Assembly: GCA_034189325.1 (NCBI GenBank)
Contig: JAXHUM010000029.1
Coordinates: 1-60,614, forward strand
Direction: 5' to 3'
Source: JAXHUM01 sp034189325
GTDB lineage: Bacteria > Desulfobacterota > DSM-4660 > Desulfatiglandales > Desulfatiglandaceae
DNA length: 60,614 nt
Part shown: positions 45,178-53,343 of the stretch, piece after piece
Layout: the number at the start of each line of letters is the position of its first letter
Numbering within the stretch: the stretch's first letter is position 1
Notes under the pieces: generated by a model
Told to the model about the DNA's origin: nothing
Database searches by the model: none
Seen by the model: only the letters and a program-made list of their open reading frames with translations
Made by a program: the position numbers and the translations under genes

Positions 45178-45413
45178 TCAAAAACAATCCGAGTCAGCCG
45201 CTGGCTCAAGGGCTTATCCACCTGTCCATCGGGAGATTCAAACCTGCCTTTTAAGAAAGGCATTATTGCGACGTGTCTGAACATTGTAAGGGATCGATCG
45301 GGCGTCGTCACCTGAGACGTTTGCGCATTAGAAAAACCAAAGACAAGGGAAATCAACGCCAGAAAACCAAGACAGGTTATAAGAATCTTAACAGGTCTTG
45401 CTGATTCCATCAT
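45078..45413 (-). pseudogene. 5' part of a secreted protein joined out of frame to the remnant
   Basis: ATG 45413 with GGAG 8 nt upstream starts a normal-looking signal peptide (VKILITCLGFLALISLVFGFSNA) and about 40 mature residues (MFRHVAIMPFLKGRFESPDG). Past about 45178 the frame reads through the other frame of the channel remnant, giving a low-complexity serine/arginine stretch. This is best explained by a deletion that fused two genes. Confidence 0.55.
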
Positions 45414-45562
45414 ATGCAACTCTCCAAAACTTACAGTATTCCATGTTCAGTTGACAGCTACCTGCAAGTCTACTGTAGAGAACTCTGTCGAATGATCTCA
45501 ATACAGATGTGCGACAAAGGGACATGTTTGTAATAATTTGCATCTAATCAATCTTTCAGGGC

Positions 45563-46096
45563 TTAATCCCCAGGGTATCGAGCGTCCGTCTGATTCTCTT
45601 TGGAGTCACATGGAGAAGTTGGATTGTGACTTTTTAATCGGATTCTCTTCGTGTTCTTTCCTGTTATAAGAGAATAAGTGATACCGAGAGACAGAACAAC
45701 GGCAGCCGTTGCATAAACATATTCGTAGCTGATTTCCTTATAGTCCAGGACAATCACCTTTCGGGCGATGGCCATCAGTGCGGTGGCAATGACTAACTTA
45801 ACATGAATGACATCCTCTCTAAGATAGAGCGTTATATTGATGAATATTTCTATAGCTATCAGGACCACCAAAAGGGTCCCGAAAATATACAGGATATCGT
45901 TGATTCTCAAAACCAGAATAGGCGATTGGCTGAGACGCCGAAACATAACCCATACAACGTCCATAACCGAAAACGCAATAAGAAGGGTCGTAAGTACAGC
46001 CAACGACCTGACACAAAATCGAATTACCTTATGAAGAAGGCGTATCAGATTATCTTTTTCATCAAGAGATAAATGGGCAGACCTTTCGTCATCCAT
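45563..46096 (-). CDS. PsiE-like phosphate-starvation-inducible membrane protein
   Basis: A 177-residue protein with four transmembrane helices and the PsiE core: LYIFGTLLVVLIAIEIFINI, YLREDVIHVKLVIATALMAIARKVIVLD. The function of PsiE is not known; in E. coli it is induced by phosphate starvation. No Pho box was recognised. The C-terminal 30 residues are hydrophilic and variable. Confidence 0.85.
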   Translation of the reverse strand: MDDERSAHLSLDEKDNLIRLLHKVIRFCVRSLAVLTTLLIAFSVMDVVWVMFRRLSQSPILVLRINDILYIFGTLLVVLIAIEIFINITLYLREDVIHVKLVIATALMAIARKVIVLDYKEISYEYVYATAAVVLSLGITYSLITGKNTKRIRLKSHNPTSPCDSKENQTDARYPGD

Positions 46097-46321
46097 AATT
46101 CTTCATTTTACTCCCAATAGATTCGTTGGAAAGACCTCATATTAAGTTAGGCCATCAGGAGACCGCCTATCAGCGATGGCAATGGTGGTGCTTGTTATAG
46201 CACTGTTTTATCAATAGGGAGATACCCCTCTGAATCTCTTGAAGCTGATCAGAAAGGGGCGCCGGAATACTACGATGTCAGACACTTTCGATTTTTATAG
46301 CCCGGGGAAGGCCGCAATTGT

Positions 46322-46765
46322 TTATTTGACTTTGATCTCAATTTCGTTCTTCTTACCTTCTTCCGTCTTGGGCAGTACTACCTTTAACACGCCCTTGTCA
46401 AAATGTGCATCTATCTTATCGGTCTTTACGTTGGCAGGAAGCTGAAAAGAGCGCTGAAAAGAACCATAAAATCTTTCAACGTAATGGTGATGCTCACCCT
46501 TCTCCTCCTCTTCCTTTTTCTTTTCGCCTTTGACCGTGAGGATATTCCCGGAAATACTTACGTTAACGTCTTTGGCATCCAGGCCTGGAAGTTCCGCTTT
46601 GACGACAAAGTTGTCCTTTGTTTCTGAAATATCCACCGAAGGATTCCAGTCAGCCTTCATAGTTTTTGCAAGTGGAGTCTCTCCAAAAAAACGATCCCAT
46701 AGATCATCCATGTCCCTCCGAAGAGAACCCAAGGGGCCAAACTGTCTCCATGGTATTAATTGCAT
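46322..46765 (-). CDS. Hsp20 small heat shock protein, sigma54-type promoter
   Basis: A 147-residue Hsp20: N-terminal LIPWRQFGPLGSLRRDMDDLWDRFF, alpha-crystallin domain from PSVDISETKDNFVVKAELPG to DKGVLKVVLPKTE, and the C-terminal anchor IEIKVK. It holds unfolding proteins. The start is ATG 46765 with AAGGAGG 8 nt upstream, not the upstream ATG at 46783. It differs from the pair at 3.4-4.3 kb in having a canonical sigma54 promoter and three RGAAY-N5-GTTCY sites upstream, like groES. Confidence 0.95.
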   Translation of the reverse strand: MQLIPWRQFGPLGSLRRDMDDLWDRFFGETPLAKTMKADWNPSVDISETKDNFVVKAELPGLDAKDVNVSISGNILTVKGEKKKEEEEKGEHHHYVERFYGSFQRSFQLPANVKTDKIDAHFDKGVLKVVLPKTEEGKKNEIEIKVK

Positions 46766-46856
46766 AATGACCACCTCCTTCATTAAGACTTCTAAAGTCT
46801 CTAATCCTTCCTCCCCGGGTTATACGTTTCCGCTCCATTAGATGACTGACTACATC

Positions 46857-46873
46857 CGCAAATACTATGCCGG
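46857..46873 (-). promoter_or_regulatory. Sigma54 promoter of hsp20
   Basis: On the minus strand CCGGCAT-AGTAT-TTGCGG has exact GG-N10-GC spacing. It points at the hsp20 ATG about 90 nt away. The first G of the -24 is 61 bp from the proximal site (centre 46932). Confidence 0.7.
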
Positions 46874-46924
46874 ACTCCAAAAGATTGATATCATGAGATA
46901 TTTATGAAAATGCTCGCTTACGTA

Positions 46925-47070
46925 AGAATCTTTTGTTCTGGTTTACCGCAATTTTCTATATTTTTTGATTCTCGGTTGTCTTTGCTTGTCCCTAATTCAT
47001 TAATATGAGTTATAAAAATAAGAAAAGAATGTTGAGTTCCGATATTTCGTGTGTATGAACTGAGAGTTCT
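46925..47070. promoter_or_regulatory. Three-site inverted-repeat array between hsp20 and glgP
   Basis: Sites at 46925 AGAAT-CTTTT-GTTCT, 47026 AGAAT-GTTGA-GTTCC and 47056 TGAAC-TGAGA-GTTCT. Centres are 101 and 30 bp apart, the same two distances as in the groES array. The remainder of the 640-nt intergenic region holds the two sigma54 promoters and no gene. Confidence 0.75.
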
Positions 47071-47318
47071 TTTTGCGATTTGAGAGAAGATATTTTTGAA
47101 CAAGGGATTATCTCAAGAGAGAATAGTGCCTTGTTTTCCCAGGCCACGCATCATAATGAGAGGGTGAGATCGAAACATGTCTTTGTGAAAACAGAAGACA
47201 GTGTAGGTAGTCGGCAAAGAGTCTTATCAAAGAAAAGGCCTGTACAAAGACCTCCATGACAATACGGGTGATTATCAGGCCATGTAGACAGGTCACGAAA
47301 GATAAATGGGTTCATTCA

Positions 47319-47335
47319 TGGCATATATATTGCTG
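47319..47335 (+). promoter_or_regulatory. Sigma54 promoter of glgP
   Basis: TGGCAT-ATATA-TTGCT followed by GA; the -24 and -12 boxes are identical to those of groES. It lies about 70 nt before the glgP start. No site of the repeat type lies 60-65 bp upstream; the nearest centre is 257 bp away. Confidence 0.7.
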
Positions 47336-47406
47336 AATGTTGCTATAAAAACTCTGCAATCTCTGCGTCATTGTCTGGAGTTGGTTGTAACAAAACATGA
47401 CTATGG

Positions 47407-49539
47407 ATGGTGAAAAGGATGGCTAATCAAGAAAGGATTTTTGGCAATCTCCCTGAACAAATATCAGGACTGGAGAACATTGCTGAGAACCTCTGGTGGA
47501 GCTGGCATCCGGCGGCGCGAATGCTTTTCAAGATGCTGAACCGCCAGGTATGGAAGGAGAGCGGGCACAATCCCGACAGGATGCTCAGGGAGATCCCGAA
47601 ACAGGACCTTGAATCCGCAGCAGACAATCCTGATTATCTTCGTCACTATCGTCTCATCCTTTCCAAATTCCGAAAGGAGGTGGAGGGAAAGAGATGTGAG
47701 TTGTTGGATATCGACATCGAGCATTTCCGACCGATTGCGTACTTCTCTGCCGAATACGGACTGCACCGCTCACTCCCATTTTATGCTGGTGGCTTGGGGT
47801 TTCTGGCCGGGGATTATATCAAGGAATGCAGTGATCTCGGCATACCCCTTATCGCCGTAGGATTCATGTATCCGAAGGGATATGTCCATCAGGTCATCCA
47901 AGAAGATGGCTGGCAAGAGAGCAGGGATGAGATCCTTGATCGGGAGGCGGCGTCGATTTCCAGGGTCCTCAACGGGGAAGGGGGCCAACTGATCGTTAGA
48001 ATTCCTCTGACAGAGCCTCCTATTTATGTTGCGGTGTGGAAGGTTGACGTGGGCCGCGTGCCCCTTTATCTGATGGATACGGATATCGACCTGAATGATC
48101 CCTGGAATCGCGGCATCTCCGCCCGACTATACACTGGAGACCTGGAGCAAAGATTACGTCAGGAGATTGTCCTGGGTATAGGGGGGTCGGAGGTTTTGGA
48201 AAAGTTGGGGATAAAACACTCTGTGATTCATCTCAATGAGGGGCATCCCGCCTTTGCCTTACTCGAAAGGATCAGAGATTATATCCTCGAAGGGATGGAC
48301 TACAATGAGGCTGTAGATCGTGTAAGACGGACGAGTGTCTTTTCGACTCATACTCCTGTCCCCGCAGGCCATGATGTATTCCCATTTCATCTTATGGAAA
48401 AGTATTTTCAGTCATACTGGCCATCCCTGGGGCTGGACCGTGACGGGTTTCTTCAATTAGGGGTGCACCCCAGGTATCCTGATGCAGGATTCAACATGAC
48501 TGCCTTTGCCCTCAGGATGTCGGGCCATAAAAATGGAGTGAGCAGAAAACATGGGGAAGTGACACGCCGGATGTGGCAGCCCCTCTGGCCGGATTTGCCG
48601 GAAGATGAGATCCCTATTGGTTCAGTAACCAACGGTGTCCATGTCCCGACATGGATAGAGCCCAAGATAGAACTCCTTTTTAATAAATATCTCGGCCCGG
48701 ACTGGCTCGAGGACCATGATAATCCTGTTGTCTGGGAGTTTGTTGAAGACATACCGGACGAAGAGTTATGGAAGGCCCACTACTGGCTGAAGATCAAATT
48801 GATTGATGCTATTCGATATCGGGCACGCCAACGTTGGACCGAAGACAAGGTAAGCCCGTCGATCGTTTTGACGGGAGGAACCTTGTTGGATCCTTCCGTA
48901 TTGACCATAGGTTTTGCGCGCCGATTTGCCACCTATAAGAGGGCGGATCTTATTTTCCATGATATGGAGAGGTTAAAGAAGCTCCTCAATGATCGTTGGA
49001 GACCTCTTCAGGTCGTTTTTGCAGGTAAAGCCCACCCTGCGGATGATCCGGGAAAACAGCTCCTTCAGAGGGTATTCAATGCTGCGCGGGACCCCGAAAT
49101 GGGGGGACGGATCGCCTTTGTTGAAGATTACGGCGAACAACTGGCCCAGTATCTCGTTCATGGCGTGGATATTTGGCTTAATAATCCTTTGCCGCCGATG
49201 GAGGCGTGCGGAACCAGCGGCATAAAGGCGGCGATTAATGGCGTGCCCAATCTGAGCATCATGGATGGCTGGTGGATAGAGGGATTTAACGGTAAAAATG
49301 GATGGGCTTTTGGTGGCGAGGAGGTGAACGGGAACAGGGACCGGTCGGATGCGGAAGCCGTGTACAGAATCCTGGAAGAGGAGATACGTCCCCTTTACTA
49401 CAAGGTCTCTGATGATGGTATCCCTCATGGATGGGTTCGTTTCATGAAAGAGGCCATAAAAAGCAATGCCCCAAGGTTCTCCGCAAGACGGATGGTGAAG
49501 GAATATGTTCGGAAATTCTACGTTCAGGCCCTACTGTAA
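47407..49539 (+). CDS. glgP: Alpha-glucan (glycogen) phosphorylase
   Basis: A 710-residue GT35 phosphorylase of the short type, with a DUF3417-like N-terminus (LENIAENLWWSWHPAARMLF) and the conserved core. Landmarks are FSAEYGLHRSLPFYAGGLG, VIHLNEGHPAF, GFARRFATYKRADL and the PLP-lysine segment EACGTSGIKAAINGV. It releases glucose-1-phosphate from glycogen-like glucan. ATG 47407 and ATG 47419 are both possible starts; the second has GGTGA upstream. The preceding sigma54 promoter suggests stress- or nutrient-linked expression. Confidence 0.93.
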   Translation: MVKRMANQERIFGNLPEQISGLENIAENLWWSWHPAARMLFKMLNRQVWKESGHNPDRMLREIPKQDLESAADNPDYLRHYRLILSKFRKEVEGKRCELLDIDIEHFRPIAYFSAEYGLHRSLPFYAGGLGFLAGDYIKECSDLGIPLIAVGFMYPKGYVHQVIQEDGWQESRDEILDREAASISRVLNGEGGQLIVRIPLTEPPIYVAVWKVDVGRVPLYLMDTDIDLNDPWNRGISARLYTGDLEQRLRQEIVLGIGGSEVLEKLGIKHSVIHLNEGHPAFALLERIRDYILEGMDYNEAVDRVRRTSVFSTHTPVPAGHDVFPFHLMEKYFQSYWPSLGLDRDGFLQLGVHPRYPDAGFNMTAFALRMSGHKNGVSRKHGEVTRRMWQPLWPDLPEDEIPIGSVTNGVHVPTWIEPKIELLFNKYLGPDWLEDHDNPVVWEFVEDIPDEELWKAHYWLKIKLIDAIRYRARQRWTEDKVSPSIVLTGGTLLDPSVLTIGFARRFATYKRADLIFHDMERLKKLLNDRWRPLQVVFAGKAHPADDPGKQLLQRVFNAARDPEMGGRIAFVEDYGEQLAQYLVHGVDIWLNNPLPPMEACGTSGIKAAINGVPNLSIMDGWWIEGFNGKNGWAFGGEEVNGNRDRSDAEAVYRILEEEIRPLYYKVSDDGIPHGWVRFMKEAIKSNAPRFSARRMVKEYVRKFYVQALL

Positions 49540-49752
49540 TAGACGCCGGTTTAAAAAGGGATCACTCCGGCCCACCATAAAGAGAGACTCAGACTGAGGA
49601 GGATCAAAGAGTTCGAAGTCCGTTTCCCAACCCTGACGCCCTATTATAAGATCTCCATCTCAAGATCGTTCCCCTCTTTGCGTCTTTCGGGCTACTGACC
49701 CGTGTGCTGATCAAGCACCATGAGGATGATTGCAAGAGATGGTCGATCTCCC

Positions 49753-50898
49753 TTAGACCATCGGCTCCGGGTGTTTTGTTGTCTCCGGCATGTGTGAGCC
49801 ACCGAAAATACGATAGCCTATATCCAATTTAAGGAGGAAATAGAGAAGCAACAGCAACACAAGCAAAACAGTACCGGTCAGATAAAGATTATACTGTGCT
49901 CGTATGAAAATATCTCCCTCTCCGACACTGGGCATTATAGCCGGGCTCTGGGGAAGACCGTACTGATCTGCGAGATCATTGATCCTTACCATATGGATAA
50001 CCGGAACTCCTTCCAATGCGAAGCGGGTCATGACGCTGTCAACACCGAGGGCACTGGAAGAGTGTTTAAGATTCAACCCGGGACGGTATAAGGCCTTCCC
50101 TCTCAGTGAGCCGACCGATATAATACCACCGCCGACATTGATATAGGCACCAGGACTTTTACCCTTTGAGTGATGGGCATAGAGTTCCAAGCGCGCATCA
50201 ATACTCTCCTTTATAGACTCAAATTCCAAAAGAGGCAGTTTGTTCCGGTTAATCCCTTCATGTAAAATTTGACGTTTTTTCTTTGATCGGATGAATCCCT
50301 TGTCTTCATACCCGCCCAAAGAGGCGGCCACCGACCGATTGGAAATAATCTTCTTTTTATAAAGAACACTTTCCATATCCAGCCAATTGAATTGAGGCGC
50401 GTTTGCTCCCCAGCTGGATGCAGTTATGCTGGTGACGGCTACGACATCCAAGCTCAGTGCCTCTGCAGCGGAATAGACAGCCAAGTTAATAGCGGGAAAT
50501 GAACCTGAAAATGCCGCAGCGATCGTGTCTCCTTCCCGAACTTTGGCTTTCTTCAGCATGTCGACCATAACCCCGGCCCAGTTGGGATTAGCTGATGTCT
50601 GTTTTGAAGGCAGGTGTCCGAATTTACTTGTAATGGATGATTCCGGCAAACCGATTAAACCGGAATTGGACGGATCCGCTTCCCGATCAATAGGCCCCAC
50701 TTTCTTGATTCTACTTTCTCGGAGTACATCGATGCTCTTCTTCATGATGCGGGAGGCCTTCATTTTTTCCTTATAAAAGGCTTGCTTGTTTTTCGTTTTA
50801 AAGACTTCGACGGCCCCCATACCGCCGATAGCCAAACACGCGATAACAACGAGAATAATTCTCGGGACCTTACTGGGACGCCAATAGATCTTTTTCAT
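49753..50898 (-). CDS. pgsW: Poly-gamma-glutamate system protein PgsW
   Basis: A 381-residue protein with an N-terminal anchor (IILVVIACLAIGGMGAVEVF), a periplasmic domain (EGDTIAAAFSGSFPAINLAVYSAAEAL; NVGGGIISVGS) and a C-terminal transmembrane helix (LTGTVLLVLLLLLYFLL). This matches the PgsW-type proteins found next to pgsBC. The precise role is not established. It overlaps pgsC by 4 nt (ATGA). No PgsA/CapA-type gene is present beside it. Confidence 0.85.
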   Translation of the reverse strand: MKKIYWRPSKVPRIILVVIACLAIGGMGAVEVFKTKNKQAFYKEKMKASRIMKKSIDVLRESRIKKVGPIDREADPSNSGLIGLPESSITSKFGHLPSKQTSANPNWAGVMVDMLKKAKVREGDTIAAAFSGSFPAINLAVYSAAEALSLDVVAVTSITASSWGANAPQFNWLDMESVLYKKKIISNRSVAASLGGYEDKGFIRSKKKRQILHEGINRNKLPLLEFESIKESIDARLELYAHHSKGKSPGAYINVGGGIISVGSLRGKALYRPGLNLKHSSSALGVDSVMTRFALEGVPVIHMVRINDLADQYGLPQSPAIMPSVGEGDIFIRAQYNLYLTGTVLLVLLLLLYFLLKLDIGYRIFGGSHMPETTKHPEPMV

Positions 50899-51353
50899 AA
50901 GTTTATCTCCCCTCCGGTAAAGAGAATCAGTATGAAGCGGACAATGATGCTGGCGATGATAAGTGCTGAAAAGCTCTCTATCACACCCTGTCTGTCTATC
51001 CAGATGGCAATCAGCCCCGGAATGATATAACCGATAACGCTCAGATCGATAGTGGTGGCAGGCGTTTCAAAGGACCCGAAAAATCGAAGCAGAGTGCCCA
51101 AAACATAACCAACCAGAATCATCAGGACTGTCCTACGGCGGCCATAGATGATCATGATGGAGCTGGCTGAGTGGACGACAAAGTAGGTTAGATAACTCAT
51201 CAACAGGGTAAAGGCGACCACCAGCGGTTGGTTGAGATAAAGCGCCACATAGCCCGGAATGACCATCCCTCCCGCAGTGAGACCCAGCATTTCCGAAAAG
51301 GCCAGGCTCACGACCAATCCGGTCCCTATAGATAGTGTCAATAATTCTCCCAT
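50895..51353 (-). CDS. pgsC: Poly-gamma-glutamate synthesis protein PgsC/CapC
   Basis: A 152-residue membrane protein of about five helices with the family pattern LTAGGMVIPGYVALYLNQPL and VIGYIIPGLIAIWIDRQGVIES. PgsC forms the membrane-embedded synthase with PgsB. Ten nt separate it from pgsB. Confidence 0.92.
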   Translation of the reverse strand: MGELLTLSIGTGLVVSLAFSEMLGLTAGGMVIPGYVALYLNQPLVVAFTLLMSYLTYFVVHSASSIMIIYGRRRTVLMILVGYVLGTLLRFFGSFETPATTIDLSVIGYIIPGLIAIWIDRQGVIESFSALIIASIIVRFILILFTGGEINL

Positions 51354-51363
51354 AGTCTTTCTC

Positions 51364-52545
51364 CTATTTCATTGCCGATCGATTATGAAAATAATGGACC
51401 AGCTCCAGTCCCGGACCCCCTATGTTTCCGATGCCCATAACCATGGACGACTTTCCTGAAAGCCCGACGATCTCCTCAAAGATCTGATAAACCGGCATGC
51501 CTTCGGCATAGATGAACCTATCCGCCTCTATGCCGCTTTCAACGGCATAACGAAAAAGCACGTAGATCCCGGTCCCCATCAGAACATAGCGGTCGGCCAG
51601 CTCCCACTGGTTAAGGGACTGCCCTAATTGTTTTGAACGGTCGGGACGGTCAAATCTCGTGTTCAACACCATGATCTTTTTCTCGACATTGTGGTGTCGA
51701 AAAAGGGCCATCCGCCATATCCTCTCCGATGATTCAGGATCATTGGCGGCGAAGCCGTTCACAAAAATGATCTCACGGCCAAAGAAGCTTACCCTGCATT
51801 CACTCATAGCCCCGGGGTCGGGCTGGGATTCGTACATTCCCCGAAGCGCTGTTTCTCTTGGGATTCCAAAGAAATCACTGATCTTGAGCACAAGTGCCAC
51901 ATTCTCTTTGTGCTCCACATAGGAGAATCCGGCCATCTCCTCATCCGTTACCGCTTCGATCTCATCTACAGTGACTGAAACCAGATCACTTCCCCTGTCG
52001 CGGCAGCCTTGATCGAATTCATTAAGATAATCACGTTCTGCCGTGAACAGCTTTCCTTTGACAGGAACAGTTCCCAATAGGGCCATAGCCACATCCTTCT
52101 CCTGCGGCCCCATCACATCAAGGTGATCGGCTCGGGCATTGGTAATAACGCCATGAGTCGCCCTGACAAACTTGAGTTCTGTAAGTGATTGGAGGATGGG
52201 TTGAAGGGCCATACATTCGATAACAAGGGCCTCGGCCTTGTTGTGCGCAGCCAGAGACACGATACGCAACTGTTCGATAATGTTGGCCCTGCTGGGACGA
52301 TAGATGGGATATTCCCGGCCGTCATCCATGATCATGCGGGGTAGGGTTCCGGTGGTCTTGGCAAAGGTCCTGATTCCCTGGGCCCTGAGGGCCGCGGCAA
52401 TCAGCCTAGTGACCGACGATTTGCCCCGGGTGCCGTTCACATGAACCCGAATGGGAATGGAGAGAAGATAGTGTCGATGAACCCTATATTCGACAAAAAG
52501 GTAAAAAAGAACGCCTAAAATGAGGATGATGAAGGTGTAAAGCAT
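51364..52545 (-). CDS. pgsB: Poly-gamma-glutamate synthase PgsB/CapB
   Basis: A 393-residue ligase with an N-terminal transmembrane helix (FIILILGVLFYLFVEY) and a Mur-ligase-like ATP domain: P-loop NGTRGKSSVTRL near residue 38, RPSRANIIEQ, and NARADHLDVMGP. It forms gamma-peptide bonds between glutamates using ATP. Whether the product contains D- or L-glutamate cannot be read from the sequence. First gene of pgsB-pgsC-pgsW. Confidence 0.93.
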   Translation of the reverse strand: MLYTFIILILGVLFYLFVEYRVHRHYLLSIPIRVHVNGTRGKSSVTRLIAAALRAQGIRTFAKTTGTLPRMIMDDGREYPIYRPSRANIIEQLRIVSLAAHNKAEALVIECMALQPILQSLTELKFVRATHGVITNARADHLDVMGPQEKDVAMALLGTVPVKGKLFTAERDYLNEFDQGCRDRGSDLVSVTVDEIEAVTDEEMAGFSYVEHKENVALVLKISDFFGIPRETALRGMYESQPDPGAMSECRVSFFGREIIFVNGFAANDPESSERIWRMALFRHHNVEKKIMVLNTRFDRPDRSKQLGQSLNQWELADRYVLMGTGIYVLFRYAVESGIEADRFIYAEGMPVYQIFEEIVGLSGKSSMVMGIGNIGGPGLELVHYFHNRSAMK

Positions 52546-52823
52546 TGTCTCATACTTCTCCTTATCTATTCTATAAATGGCATTTCCCGGGATTCTGTAA
52601 GAGTCCGAATCTTACTCCCTTTTGAAATGACTCTCAAGCCCTCTCTGTATTTGAGCCGGGCCGTAATCGTCACATTCGAATTCGGGATGTGGTTGAGGAT
52701 TTCGTAGGAGACGAACCAAGAAGAAAGAAGCGGCGACAAAACAAAGGTACCTTCCTTATAGCCGTTGCAAAGGAATGGAGAATAGAAGATTGATAAGTGC
52801 GAATTTGAGTGATGATTCTGCCT

Positions 52824-53087
52824 TTAAGAGAAGGGAGGCAGCTTTTTTACTCGAAAACTTTTTATCTTAATCCGTTTGACTCCACCCTCCTCTCGCACAA
52901 AACCACTCGCTTCCACAGTCTCCCTTATATGATTGTAAATTTTTTCACTGACGTTATCTTCTTCAATAAGGTACTCATCCTCATCGAAAGTGGCTATGGA
53001 GAGGGAGATCACATTTCCCGAATCATCCCATTTCGACGGGACAATAAGGCCCCGAATAATAACCTGTTTCTGGTCCCGGTCATTCAT
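52824..53087 (-). CDS. Hypothetical 87-residue protein
   Basis: A small soluble protein, unrecognised. It starts MNDRDQKQVIIRGLIVPSKW and contains an acidic segment (FDEDEYLIEEDN) and a basic end (VKRIKIKSFRVKKLP). It looks like a small beta-rich domain, perhaps RNA- or metabolite-binding, but nothing diagnostic is visible. The ribosome site is weak (GGA). It stands alone between the pgs genes and the NtrC-type regulator. Confidence 0.6.
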   Translation of the reverse strand: MNDRDQKQVIIRGLIVPSKWDDSGNVISLSIATFDEDEYLIEEDNVSEKIYNHIRETVEASGFVREEGGVKRIKIKSFRVKKLPPFS

Positions 53088-53343
53088 TTTAGAGTTCCGC
53101 AGATAACGTCTAATCTCAGGTGCAGAAGTCCATGTCTTGGGCCTCTGTCCTCTTCCTCCGTGAAAGGCAATAGTCGTGCCAGAAAAATACTTGGTGTTAT
53201 TTTGTTAGGTTAGATGGTGGCCCGTTACACCCCGGAACAGCCAGGTCCGCTATGAGGGCGGCAAGTGAGTTGGAATATCTGTCATCCGGATGATAGGGGA
53301 GGGTAATGTATTGAAAGTACAAGTAAAAAATAACGGAAGAATT

